From NCBI RefSeq assembly GCF_006402735.1, contig NZ_CP017174.1, positions 5,645,001-5,709,000 on the forward strand: a DNA stretch of 64,000 nucleotides. The letters are read 5' to 3'. The translations under genes were made by a program, and so were the position numbers. Numbering within the stretch: position 1 is the stretch's first letter; each line of letters begins with the position of its first letter. Origin of the DNA: Myxococcus xanthus (lineage in GTDB: Bacteria > Myxococcota > Myxococcia > Myxococcales > Myxococcaceae). The notes beneath the pieces are model-generated. The model saw only the letters and a program-made list of their open reading frames with translations. It was not told the DNA's origin and made no database searches. Of this stretch, positions 25,601 through 33,219 are shown piece after piece.

Positions 25601-26857
25601 GTCGAAGCCGCCCTGGTGCAGCTTGCGCTCCGTCTGCGCGTCGATGTGGATGCCGCTGCCCTGCCCGTGTGTCATCAGGCGGGCGGCCATGTTCACGACT
25701 TCGCCGAGCGCGGAGTACCCCTTGCGCCAGGGCGACCCCATGTCGCCGAAGTAGGCCGGACCGGTGGCGATGCCAATCTGCAGCGATGAGACGAAGGGGA
25801 AGGACTCCCGCTCCCGCATCAGCTTGCACGCGAGCCGGCAGGCCAGCACCTCCTTGCTCTGCAAGGCCGTGGGCGCGCCGAAGATGACGTAGAGGACGTT
25901 CCCCTTGTCGGTGAAGTCCGTCATCAGCAACACGCCGCCGTGGTGTGCGCTCTCCCGCTGGACGTATTCGTAGAAGGCGTTCAGCTCGCGGGTGAAGTCC
26001 TCCGGCCGTGCGGACGCACGTTGGCTGTCGAAGCGGAGGAAGAAACAGGTGACATCGCGGAAGTCGCCGCTGAACTCCTGGTGCGCCGTCGTGATTTTCG
26101 TGAAGAGCACCGGGTGCAGCAGCAGCGAGCACCGGGCCACCATCTCCGGCCCCGAGGGCAACACGAAGCCGGGCGCTGGAGGCACGCGCAACGGCACGGT
26201 GGGCGCCAGGCGGTACGCGTTGCCGCGGGCCTCGCCTTGACGGGCCGGCTCCGGCAGCAGGGCCCACGCCTCCGGGCTGAGCAGCACCTCCCCCACCGTG
26301 GCCCGCTTCTCAGCCGCCACCGCCTGCGCCAGCGGCTGGCCGATGAGCGCGGGGTGCATCCACATGCCCGTGGCGCCCAGCACCACCCGGTGGGCTTCGC
26401 CGAACCCGATGCCGATGCGCGACGACACGCTGAAGCGCTGGCCCAGCAGCTCCAGCTGCGCGAAGCGGGACAGCCGCTGCTGGACGTCCAGCGCACACCG
26501 GGCCGCGCGCTGCACCGCGCCGCTGGCGTCCACGCCCGGCTCCACCTCGAAGCAGGCCAGGATGGAGTCACCGGCGAACTGGTAGATGTCGCCGCCGTGG
26601 TCCTTCACGACGTCGATCATCTCCGTGTAGTAGCTCGTCAGGAGCCGCTGGAGCGCATCGATGCCCCGGGGCCCGGCGCCGCTCAGGCTGACGACGATGG
26701 GCGTGAAGCCCGCGATGTCCAGGAGCAGGATGGCGCCTCGCACCGGCTCCACGAGCGGCAGCGCGTGCGCCTCCGTGCGCTCCAGACGCCGGAGCACGGC
26801 GCCGGGGATGTAGGGCGCCAACGTCGCGAGGATGGGGTCGATGTCCACCGGAGACAT
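22595..26857 (-). CDS. Class III nucleotide cyclase / AAA ATPase / TPR regulator
   Basis: 1420 residues resembling mammalian-type soluble adenylyl cyclase. The first cyclase domain (~40-190) keeps both metal Asp motifs, LLLDIAGFTPIV and QFAGDSILACF. The second (~260-430) lacks them but has the transition-state motif EVVNMAARLM. The two would form one complementary active site. A P-loop ATPase follows (SGEAGIGKSRLG, ~485-495; Walker B-like LLFFEDLHWAD). The C-terminal ~500 residues are TPR-like helices. Expected role: make cAMP (or cGMP) in response to an unknown signal sensed by the ATPase/TPR part. No membrane segment. It follows the small membrane-protein gene at 26868 by 10 bases and is probably co-transcribed with it. 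Confidence 0.88.
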   Translation of the reverse strand: MSPVDIDPILATLAPYIPGAVLRRLERTEAHALPLVEPVRGAILLLDIAGFTPIVVSLSGAGPRGIDALQRLLTSYYTEMIDVVKDHGGDIYQFAGDSILACFEVEPGVDASGAVQRAARCALDVQQRLSRFAQLELLGQRFSVSSRIGIGFGEAHRVVLGATGMWMHPALIGQPLAQAVAAEKRATVGEVLLSPEAWALLPEPARQGEARGNAYRLAPTVPLRVPPAPGFVLPSGPEMVARCSLLLHPVLFTKITTAHQEFSGDFRDVTCFFLRFDSQRASARPEDFTRELNAFYEYVQRESAHHGGVLLMTDFTDKGNVLYVIFGAPTALQSKEVLACRLACKLMRERESFPFVSSLQIGIATGPAYFGDMGSPWRKGYSALGEVVNMAARLMTHGQGSGIHIDAQTERKLHQGGFDTEFVEDARLKGVSRAVPVYRLSAEVRRSLFLKGKGDIVGRQREVEALRQAVDESLEGHGRICVVSGEAGIGKSRLGAKVVEVAEARGAHSLYGICYSYEMFTPFFPWKEVLVQLFGLHEGDDVETQLSRLRQGFAGLEDTGPEWIPVLAGILGLHVEESSLTRDLDARRKNQKLFQIILQLLEKLSRQAPVLLFFEDLHWADNISVDLIEYVAARLSPLRVTLLVTMRPGVHLKSLKGLPGLRWLDLSSLDDEDTRALLRLHLRMETPDTALEDLLLAKVQGNPFFTESIVQGMVEKGYLGPVAPGAERLELKRSLQGLELPDSIQDVVLARIDLLTETEKLVVRVASVVGRIFTLEAVAALAPGSVSPERIREAIDTLTRLGLILLELEEPFTCIFKHIVIRDVAYTTLLVSAREDLHRRMARFIEARAGDNPVKSAGILAYHSLAGNDEVKGLEYTLMAARSAREQYANDDAVHHYNRAMEILGGTVALDPEEVLRKTHVVMKELAETLLNAGNYAGAILMFEQCLADEEQVPRRAEIHLGLGRAHQEKGESKRAIQELETALELMGRTMPRSMAALVLRSVLAMGLHLLYGLFPWLVRPLGARLPLYLKQLSTLISLIKIYYFADIGKLTWATLVATTMAERSRSEYGLSLATSYYGSLLFGSGMVGRSGYWCQRALEHARRSRDTAAEGVALSRLATQSIFTNAQARATEYGEQAVALLRQVGDMWEVQTGLMMLATSQFMASRFEDAERAYLEMGRVGVELNALMHQGWSHAWVPMCRYLRGDGDVGELCAELEEGLRISIDVQDLANQCASLNHLVNVAVREHQVEEAALMAVRADEALWRYHVLVPFLQIGLVDAAEGALFALEQGAVSVPREQLWALYRRCALKARALGALYPYLRGPAMRVMARAKALERGAKAAEPLFDRALKVLEATPNRWETGVGYLDAAAALPHRRTALLARARDIFTAIDAQAELRRVERLESGPQDTAPMLAAALT

Positions 26858-26867
26858 GGCCGTGCGC

Positions 26868-27263
26868 TCAGCTCAGGGCGTTGAAGCGGATCCACATGGC
26901 CAGCACGCCTACCACCGCATAGAAGCCAATCTCCACCGTCTCCGACACCGGCTGCGCCTTCTTCAGCGCGCCCCAGGTATGGACGACCACCATTCCCGCA
27001 CACACCCAGCCGATGAGGTCGAAGATGGCGGGGCCTGGCCGTGACACGAAACGGGCCGCCGTGAGGATGATGGCCAGCGCCACCGCGCCCAGGCAGCGCC
27101 CGAAGTACACCGTGAGGTGATTGTTCCCCTCCGGCAGCCGCCACCCGAACCAGCGCGCCCACGTCAGGGGCATCAGCAGCAGGGGAATCGCGAAGACGAC
27201 CAGGAAGAGCGTCCCGGCGATGACGAGGAACCAGCTGGCGAGCGGATGGTCGGGACTGATCAT
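26868..27263 (-). CDS. Four-helix integral membrane protein
   Basis: A 131-residue hydrophobic protein with about four transmembrane segments (roughly residues 10-32, 53-70, 78-97 and 107-125). No catalytic motif. It lies immediately upstream of the cyclase gene on the same strand (10 bases apart), so the two may be co-expressed, perhaps as membrane partner and soluble cyclase (inference). Family not recognised. Confidence 0.7.
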   Translation of the reverse strand: MISPDHPLASWFLVIAGTLFLVVFAIPLLLMPLTWARWFGWRLPEGNNHLTVYFGRCLGAVALAIILTAARFVSRPGPAIFDLIGWVCAGMVVVHTWGALKKAQPVSETVEIGFYAVVGVLAMWIRFNALS

Positions 27264-27352
27264 GATGGCGCACTCGAGACGACGCGGCCCGCCCTGCCTG
27301 GGTGGCCCCCGCCCGTTCCCCCGAGTGCATCATCCTAGACGTTTTCCAGCGG

Positions 27353-27904
27353 CTACGGCACGGCCAGGCGGAGCGGATCACGCACCGCGGCCCGGAGGAA
27401 CTCGGCCACCCGCTCCAGGGAGTCCGTCCGCTCCAGCTCCGCTGGGAAGCGCCGGAACGACTCCGGCGGTCCGTAGAGGATGACCGGCTTGCCATAACGC
27501 AGGGCCAGGGCCGCCTCGGCCACCGTGCCCGCGCCCCCGGGCAGTGACACCAGGGCGTGCGGCGTGAGCACGTTGATGTGATTGCGGCTGAGCGGATCCG
27601 TCCCCTGCTCTCCGCTGAGCGGCAGATGCGTGTAGATGGGCAGCTCCACGTTGGGATTGGGGTAGCCCGAGCGGGGCCGGTACTCGCCGCCCTCCACCGT
27701 GCCTGGGACGATGCCAATGGAGATGCCGTGCCGGTACTCCACCTGGACGAAGGCATCCGCCGCCGTCCGCATCACCCCGCTGCCCGCGCCCGTGAGCAGG
27801 TCGAAGCCCGCCTCGGCGATCCACCGGACCAGCGGGATGACCCGCTCCGCGTGGTCCTCCTTGCCAGAACCGAAGACACCGATGATCCGCCGTGGCCTGC
27901 GCAT
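27353..27904 (-). CDS. LOG-family Rossmann protein (lysine-decarboxylase-like fold)
   Basis: 183 residues starting at ATG 27904, with AAGGAG nine bases upstream; a longer reading to 28018 lacks this. The nucleotide-binding motif LPGGAGTVAEAALAL and the upstream GVFGSGKEDH and GAGSGVMRTAADA match the SLOG superfamily. Relatives hydrolyse nucleoside 5'-monophosphates (cytokinin-activating LOG enzymes) or bind nucleotides in stress and defence systems. The exact substrate cannot be read from sequence. It stands alone between divergent or unlinked genes. Confidence 0.8.
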   Translation of the reverse strand: MRRPRRIIGVFGSGKEDHAERVIPLVRWIAEAGFDLLTGAGSGVMRTAADAFVQVEYRHGISIGIVPGTVEGGEYRPRSGYPNPNVELPIYTHLPLSGEQGTDPLSRNHINVLTPHALVSLPGGAGTVAEAALALRYGKPVILYGPPESFRRFPAELERTDSLERVAEFLRAAVRDPLRLAVP

Positions 27905-28113
27905 GGGCTCTGCTCCTTCCCCCGGTATGACGGGCCCGTCCTCCAGCTTGTTCCAACCGCGCGCCGTATTCCTCTCACGACGGTTCATTGCCCCACATTC
28001 CCCCCGCCGGGCGTTCACCGATGGAAGCCTTCACACGTGGAGCGTGACGGATCGGACGCTTCACCTGTCAGACCCCCTCTCTACCTTCATCGGCATGCGA
28101 CTGGAGGTCGTCC

Positions 28114-28422
28114 ATGTTCGACAGTTGTGGAGGATGTGAGCGCCGCGGAAGCGCTGGTGAAGTGTTCGACTGGTGCGCCCACTGCGAGCTGTCCCTGTGC
28201 CCCCGCTGCATGGAGCGCGGCTGCTGCGACAATGAGCCCGCCGAGTCCGGCCGCTCGGCGCCCCGGTGCCTGCCAGAGCCTCCCGAGGACGACGAGGCCA
28301 CGGCCCTTCCTGAGCACTTCGGCGGCCGGTGCTGCACCCGCGCCCGCGCCGTGGCGTGCTCCTGCGCCTTCCACTGGGTTTGCGCTCACCACGGCGATCA
28401 GCACATCGGCACGCATGACTGA
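28114..28422 (+). CDS. Cys-rich putative zinc-binding protein
   Basis: A 102-residue protein with about 15 Cys and several His. CGGC, CAHC, CPRC and CC pairs occur in the first 40 residues, and CC, CSC and CAHHGDQH near the end. This suggests two small zinc-binding modules around an acidic Pro-rich linker (~50-65). No signal peptide. The ATG at 28114 has CTGGAGG six bases upstream. No family recognised; role unknown. Confidence 0.65.
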   Translation: MFDSCGGCERRGSAGEVFDWCAHCELSLCPRCMERGCCDNEPAESGRSAPRCLPEPPEDDEATALPEHFGGRCCTRARAVACSCAFHWVCAHHGDQHIGTHD

Positions 28423-28480
28423 CGTTCCCGTTGTCCGCTGGGAACGGATCTCCAGGTGCTGGGCTCGACACATCCGGCCA

Positions 28481-28519
28481 TGCCCGGAAAGTGACGTTTC
28501 ACCTGGTATTTTCCGGGCA
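28481..28519. repeat. Perfect 10-bp inverted repeat, 19-base spacer
   Basis: TGCCCGGAAA at 28481-28490 and TTTCCGGGCA at 28510-28519 are exact reverse complements. They lie 35-73 bases ahead of the TPR-protein start at 28554. The position suits a split operator or a leader hairpin; function not shown. Confidence 0.4.
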
Positions 28520-28553
28520 GGCACGATTGCTCAGTTCCTGAGAGGATGTGAGT

Positions 28554-30452
28554 ATGCGTGTGAGACAGATTCTGTGTCTCACCCCCACCTTGCGCCCCTC
28601 CGAGGAGCCTCCCGTGAGTCCCCCCTTCGCGCGTCCCCGCGAGCTGGCTGTCACCGTGGAGACGTCGCGACCCGCCGCGCTGCCCTCGCACGCCATCGAA
28701 GTCGACGTGGGGGTGGCCCTGCCTGTCGCGTTCGGTGGGCTGAGAAAGGTCCTTCGCGCGTGTGAAGCCGCCGCGCCCCAGGTCGTGCACACCCTGTCCC
28801 GCGCCCATCCCTCCGAATGGAACCGGTTGTTTCCCGGCGCCATCGACGGCGTGCCGGACCTCGGCGACCTGGCGCTGACGCCCTCCGAGCGCCGCCTCCA
28901 CCGCGAGTCGGAGCAGATGTTCTGGGTCCTCAACGTGGCCGCGAAGGCCATCGTGGAGACGATGCGCGTCAGCGGCCGGCCCCTGGTGCTCCATGGCGCG
29001 GGTGAATGTGACCTGGTGAGCCTGCGCGCGGTGATGCGGGCGGCCGAGTGGAGCCGCTTGGAAGGGCTGGAGGGCACCCTGTTGTTCACCGGGTGGAACG
29101 TGCGCCGGCCCCATGGCGCGGAGTGCTTCGAGTCCCGGCGGCAGGCCTACCTGGATGCGCTGTGCGACCGGATGCGTGCGCCCCGCGTGCCGACGCCCGG
29201 TCCGGTGTCATCGCGCGCGCTGGAGGCGCCGGTGGACCTGGAGGGGCGTTATCTCCAGGTCGCCGTGGACGCGGCCCAGGCGCCCGAGACACGGGTGGCC
29301 GCCGCCATCCTCGCCATCCGGAGCTGCTTCTTCACCACCAACTACGAAGGCGCCATGCTGGCCGCCGAACAGGGGCTGGCGGTGCTGGAGGCGAACGCGG
29401 ACGCGGCGTTGGCGTCTCGCGTGGTCCAGGCCTGGGAGACGCTGGACACGGGCTTCGCCACGCCCGCCATCGAGATTGACCGAGCCAGCCTGGGTGACGT
29501 CGAGGAGCTGAAGGCCCTGTTCGCTCGCAGCATGGGCGTGGTCCATGTCTACACCGGCGCGCACGACGCGGCGATGGAGGCATTTGGGCGAGGGCTGGCA
29601 TGCCGGATTCCTCCCGAGCTGGTGGCCCGGCTGCACATGTTCCGCGCGCTCACCCTGACGAAGCGCTTCGGACAGCTTCCCAACGCGCGGACGGAGGTGG
29701 CCGCGGGGCTGGCCGCGCTAGAGCGCAGCACATCGCCGGACCGGGCGCTCCAGGAGGGCTGGCTGCGCAATGTCTGCGCGCTGACGTGGTTTCAGGAGCG
29801 CAAGCTGGACAAGGCGCTGGTGGAGGAGAAGCAGGCCATGCGCTGCGTGGGGGACTTGCACGACGCGAGCGCCACGCACCTGAAAATCAACCTCATCTCC
29901 AACGCCAGCTATCTGCAGGAGACGGCGCGGCAGTTCGGTGATGCCATCTCCACATGGCGCCGGTTCGAGAAGATCAGCGAGAGCTGGGGCGTGAACTTCG
30001 CCAAGCACCACCGCTACCGGTTGGCGGGGCTGGAGCTGGCCGCTGGCGAGCGTGACGCGGCGGTGGCCCACTTCACCGAGGCGTTCACCAACGCCGATGC
30101 GCTGGGTGACTCGTTCCACCGGCAGGTGATTGCCGCGGAGCTGGGACGCTTGTTCCTGGACGAGCAGCAGCCCGCTGTCGCCGTGGACTGGTTCGCTCGC
30201 GCGGAGGAGCATGCGCGCGCCATTGGGGACCCGCTGAAGACGGCGGAGAGCCTGGCCGGGCAGGCCGTGGCGGCTGGACGCACGGACTGGTCGGAGGCGG
30301 TGCGGTGCGCGGGGGTGAGCACGACGTGGCCGAAGCAGACCGAGGCGCTGAAGGCCGCGCTCGCACAGGGTGATGCGAAGGCAGTGCACGAGGTGCTGCC
30401 TCGCGCCCGGACGAAGCTCAACCGCCCGTTCGACCCGGTGAACCTGTACTGA
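28554..30452 (+). CDS. TPR-like helical repeat protein of unknown role
   Basis: About 632 residues, start ATG 28554 with AGAGGA seven bases upstream. The N-terminal ~220 residues match nothing I know; they include LHGAGECDLVSLRAVMRAAEW and a LLFTGWNVRRPHGAEC segment. Residues ~240-600 are regularly spaced amphipathic helices with TPR character (for example AMEAFGRGLACRIPPELVARL). This suggests a protein-protein scaffold. No membrane segment or catalytic motif. It converges on the FAD oxidoreductase gene with a 90-base gap. Confidence 0.7.
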   Translation: MRVRQILCLTPTLRPSEEPPVSPPFARPRELAVTVETSRPAALPSHAIEVDVGVALPVAFGGLRKVLRACEAAAPQVVHTLSRAHPSEWNRLFPGAIDGVPDLGDLALTPSERRLHRESEQMFWVLNVAAKAIVETMRVSGRPLVLHGAGECDLVSLRAVMRAAEWSRLEGLEGTLLFTGWNVRRPHGAECFESRRQAYLDALCDRMRAPRVPTPGPVSSRALEAPVDLEGRYLQVAVDAAQAPETRVAAAILAIRSCFFTTNYEGAMLAAEQGLAVLEANADAALASRVVQAWETLDTGFATPAIEIDRASLGDVEELKALFARSMGVVHVYTGAHDAAMEAFGRGLACRIPPELVARLHMFRALTLTKRFGQLPNARTEVAAGLAALERSTSPDRALQEGWLRNVCALTWFQERKLDKALVEEKQAMRCVGDLHDASATHLKINLISNASYLQETARQFGDAISTWRRFEKISESWGVNFAKHHRYRLAGLELAAGERDAAVAHFTEAFTNADALGDSFHRQVIAAELGRLFLDEQQPAVAVDWFARAEEHARAIGDPLKTAESLAGQAVAAGRTDWSEAVRCAGVSTTWPKQTEALKAALAQGDAKAVHEVLPRARTKLNRPFDPVNLY

Positions 30453-30542
30453 CGTCCCGCTGGGGCGCGGCGGCAAGGCGCCTTGGCTCGGACGTGTGCC
30501 CGCCGGCGCGAATCAGCGCATCCGTGAGCGCCGAAAACCTGC

Positions 30543-31652
30543 TCAGCGCGTTGTGAGCAGCGGACCGCCGGTGATACGCGCGAGCGCGAACGGCTCGGCG
30601 GCGGCGCAATGGCCGTGCGCCACGAGCTCCGCGAGCAAGGCACCGGTATACGCACCGGTCAGGATGCCCTGGCCGCCCAGCCCCGTGGCGACGTAGGTGC
30701 GCCGGGTGCCGGGATGACGGCCGATGTACGGGTGGCCATCCGGCGTCGCGGCACGCAGCCCCGCCCATGCGCGGACGAACCGGGCGTCACGCAGTCGCGG
30801 GGCCAGCTTCGCGACGGTGGCACTGAGGTGCAGCAGGCCCGCGGGCGTCACCTGCTCCACGAAGCCCGCGTCCTCCTCCGTCGCGCCCACGACGATTTCG
30901 CCCGAGCGCCACGGCGCCAGGTACGAGGGCCCCGAGACGACGCGCGTCAGGTGCAATCCCGGCTGGTGCACCACCAGCATCTGCCCACGCACGGGCTTCA
31001 ACGGCAACGAAGGCAACCCCTCCACGCCTGCCGACCAGGGCCCCGCGCACACGAGCAACCGGTCCGCCCGGAGCGTCTCCCCTTCCGTCTGGACCTCGAT
31101 TCCCGTGGAGGATTCGGAAACGGAGCGCGCGGCCACGCCCAGCCGCAACCGCACGCCCACGTGGGCAGCGGCCTTCAGGAGCGCGTCGACGTAACCATCC
31201 GTGTCCACGAGGTGGCCCTGGTCCGTCTCGAAGGCACCGAACAGCGGCGTGCCTTCCAGCGCGGGCTCGAGCGACACCAGGCTCGCGGCGTCCCGCCAGG
31301 TGCCCAGTCCTTCCGCGTCCGCCACCGCTTTCGCCGCCAGCGCATCGCGCGCCTTCGCGTCCGCGACGACGCGGAGGATGCCGTTGCCTCGGCGAAGCTG
31401 GTCGCCTCCCGGAAGCGAGGACAGGTCCTCCGCCAGCGTGCCGCGGCCTGCCCGGGCGAACGCCAGCATCACCGGGTCATCGAACAACCGCACGGACGGA
31501 ATGGCGACTCCGGCGGCGGCGCGCGAGCCCCGGCCTCCCGGATCCACGGCGTCCAGCACCGTGACGCTCGCGCCCAAAGCAGAAAGCCGGCGCGCGGCCG
31601 AAAGGCCCACGACACCGGCTCCGAGAATCAAGATGTCGGCGCCAGGCGTCAT
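30543..31652 (-). CDS. FAD-dependent amine/amino-acid oxidase (DAO/ThiO-like)
   Basis: 369 residues. An N-terminal dinucleotide-binding motif ILGAGVVGLSAARRL (residues ~7-21) and a late RAWAGLRAATPDGHPYIG then GLGGQGILTGAYTG identify the DAO fold of glycine oxidase (ThiO) and D-amino-acid oxidases. It would oxidise a primary or secondary amine with FAD and O2. Start at ATG 31652, one base after the stop of the upstream 126-residue gene, so the two are an operon. It ends the minus-strand run containing two LanB-like proteins. Oxidation of an amino acid attached to a peptide is a possible job (inference); a housekeeping glycine-oxidase role is the plain alternative. Confidence 0.85.
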   Translation of the reverse strand: MTPGADILILGAGVVGLSAARRLSALGASVTVLDAVDPGGRGSRAAAGVAIPSVRLFDDPVMLAFARAGRGTLAEDLSSLPGGDQLRRGNGILRVVADAKARDALAAKAVADAEGLGTWRDAASLVSLEPALEGTPLFGAFETDQGHLVDTDGYVDALLKAAAHVGVRLRLGVAARSVSESSTGIEVQTEGETLRADRLLVCAGPWSAGVEGLPSLPLKPVRGQMLVVHQPGLHLTRVVSGPSYLAPWRSGEIVVGATEEDAGFVEQVTPAGLLHLSATVAKLAPRLRDARFVRAWAGLRAATPDGHPYIGRHPGTRRTYVATGLGGQGILTGAYTGALLAELVAHGHCAAAEPFALARITGGPLLTTR

Positions 31653-31653
31653 T

Positions 31654-32034
31654 TCACCTGAGACGCTTGGCGATGACGTGAAAGCCACCATCCACGTAGA
31701 TGAAGCCGTGCCGCTCGGCGCGCTTCACCACCGCGTCCAACTGGGTGTAGCCCACCAGCACTTGGAACCCGAGCCTCGTGGACTCCTCACTGATGGCGGC
31801 CACCACGAGGTCAACGGCGGCGCTTCGCTCTTCCTTGGACAGCCCCGGCGCGGCCACCAGGGTTTCAATCATGGCCAGCGAGCTGTCGGTCCGGTAGAGA
31901 AACCCCGCCGCCTTGCCAGGAATGATGAAGCCCGTCTGAGGAAGCGTCTCTGGCGTGACGGCATCGTTCCAGAACTGCAGCCACTCTTGCACTTGAGCGA
32001 AGTGCAGCTCTGGAACGTAGAGGATGGGCGTCAT
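31654..32034 (-). CDS. Small protein with GNAT-like features
   Basis: 126 residues. The pattern PQTGFIIPGKAAGFLYRTDSS, a central ETLVAAPGLSKEERSAAVD and a closing AERHGFIYVDGGFHVI resemble a compact GNAT acetyltransferase of the type found in phages, although the classic Q/RxxGxG/A loop is not clear. Ribosome site weak. It sits 12 bases after the preceding 133-residue gene and one base before the FAD oxidoreductase gene, so the three are probably co-transcribed. Real gene likely; function tentative. Confidence 0.6.
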   Translation of the reverse strand: MTPILYVPELHFAQVQEWLQFWNDAVTPETLPQTGFIIPGKAAGFLYRTDSSLAMIETLVAAPGLSKEERSAAVDLVVAAISEESTRLGFQVLVGYTQLDAVVKRAERHGFIYVDGGFHVIAKRLR

Positions 32035-32046
32035 CCGGCGATGCTA

Positions 32047-32448
32047 TTACGAAACCAGGAACTGCGACATGCGCTGCGCGGACAGCTCGGCCGCGTTCTT
32101 CATGCCCAGCTGGCTCAGGCCCGTCTTCGCCGTGTTCTTCAGCAGGTCGCCCACCACGTCGGTGACCTTGCTCTTGCCCGTGGCCAGATTCAGCGCGCTG
32201 CTCACCAGGCTGTTGCCGCCCGCGCCGTCCATGAGGAACTTGCTGGCGAACTTGCCCACTGTGTTCTTCAAGGCGCCGCCACCCGGAATCAGGTCCGTCG
32301 CCGCGCCCATGAGCGCCTGGAGCGGGTTCTTGCCCTGGATGAGGCCGCTGGCGAAGCCCATCGCCGCGCCCAGCAGCGGGTTGACCGCGGAGACGAACGG
32401 CTTGACGACGTTCAGCACCTTGCCAACGATTCCCTTGAGACCGCCCAT
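32047..32448 (-). CDS. Gly/Ala-rich amphipathic small protein
   Basis: 133 residues, no Cys. It is rich in Gly, Ala, Leu and Lys with long hydrophobic or amphipathic stretches (SAVNPLLGAAMGFASGLI, ALMGAATDLIPGGGALK). It has no cleavable signal and no clear membrane topology. AAGGGGAA precedes the ATG at good distance. Composition recalls membrane-active or particle-associated proteins, but nothing firm supports that. It is first in a likely three-gene unit with the GNAT-like and FAD oxidoreductase genes, and a perfect hairpin lies just upstream of its ribosome site. Confidence 0.6.
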   Translation of the reverse strand: MGGLKGIVGKVLNVVKPFVSAVNPLLGAAMGFASGLIQGKNPLQALMGAATDLIPGGGALKNTVGKFASKFLMDGAGGNSLVSSALNLATGKSKVTDVVGDLLKNTAKTGLSQLGMKNAAELSAQRMSQFLVS

Positions 32449-32466
32449 GGTAGTTCCCCTTGAGAG

Positions 32467-32487
32467 GATGGCTGCGGTGCAGCCATC
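32467..32487 (-). promoter_or_regulatory. Perfect 9-bp hairpin in leader of the 133-residue gene
   Basis: GATGGCTGC, a 3-base loop and GCAGCCATC form an exact stem that ends 18 bases before the start codon at 32448, next to its ribosome site. It could terminate the upstream transcript or control translation. No U-tract. Confidence 0.35.
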
Positions 32488-32651
32488 AAGTGCGTCTGAT
32501 GTGAGAATTGTCGGGGGACGGGCATATTTGTTTCCCTGTTACCCGAAAAAACCGGACGCCACTCAAAAGCCCATTTGAATTCAGGGACTTAGCGCAGGGA
32601 CAAGGCACCGAGGATTCCGGGAAATGCTCCCCGGGCCGGGTCCACCGCCGA

Positions 32652-33113
32652 TCAATTCTTGTCGGTGGAGGGCTTCTTGCCCTCCGCGGCGTGCAGATCG
32701 CTGGCGGACGTCCCCTTGCGGCTCTCGGGAGCGCCCGTCTGCGCCGCGTCGGATGCGAGCGCCGACTTGTAGCGAGCGTCCGCGTCCTGGTCGCTGAAGC
32801 CGTCCCGCTGATGCGCCCGGCTGATGACGACGCGGCCGTCGACGATGTCCTGCAGGTGCCCCTGAAGCTCCTCGATGGTGGGCACGTTGGGGTCCTTGGC
32901 CTTCAGCTCCTCGTCGGGGACGATCTCGATCTGGGGCGGCTTCTCCGGGTTGAGGGCATAGTCGATGATTTTCTCGACGTACTCCTCGACGGGCACCTTG
33001 AGCAGACGGGCCTGCTCCTTCACGTCCGCGTCGGCCAGCAGCTCCGCGCGAACCTCCTCCACCGGCCGCTTCAGCTTCTTGACGGGGGGAGCGACGACGT
33101 TTTCACCGGACAT
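32652..33113 (-). CDS. Charged hypothetical protein downstream of the LanB pair
   Basis: 153 residues, ATG 33113 with GAGGAGA six bases upstream. The first ~110 residues are highly charged and helical (PVEEVRAELLADADVKEQARLL in part; DEELKAKD). The last ~45 are polar and rich in Ser, Thr, Ala and Lys, ending KKPSTDKN. There is no Cys, so it cannot be a classical lanthipeptide precursor. An intact TTGACA on this strand at 33208-33213 may mark its own promoter, though the -10 is poor. It lies 106 bases after the second LanB-like gene. It could be a partner or scaffold for those enzymes, or unrelated. Confidence 0.6.
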   Translation of the reverse strand: MSGENVVAPPVKKLKRPVEEVRAELLADADVKEQARLLKVPVEEYVEKIIDYALNPEKPPQIEIVPDEELKAKDPNVPTIEELQGHLQDIVDGRVVISRAHQRDGFSDQDADARYKSALASDAAQTGAPESRKGTSASDLHAAEGKKPSTDKN

Positions 33114-33219
33114 TGACTGTCTCCTCAAAAGGACCCGAAATCCTGGCAAGGCGGGAAGCACCTCCAGGCCGGGGAAGGGACCATTCTGGTAACCGATGCG
33201 CCCCGGTTGTCAAAGGGCG

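Noticed and set aside
28514-28530. Possible sigma54 promoter (GGCACG...TTGC) ahead of the TPR gene
   Set aside because: The spacing between the GG and GC elements is not the required 10 bases in any register I tried.
30474-30485. 12-bp palindrome CAAGGCGCCTTG between convergent genes
   Set aside because: No loop and no U-tract, and it is short for GC-rich DNA; likely chance.
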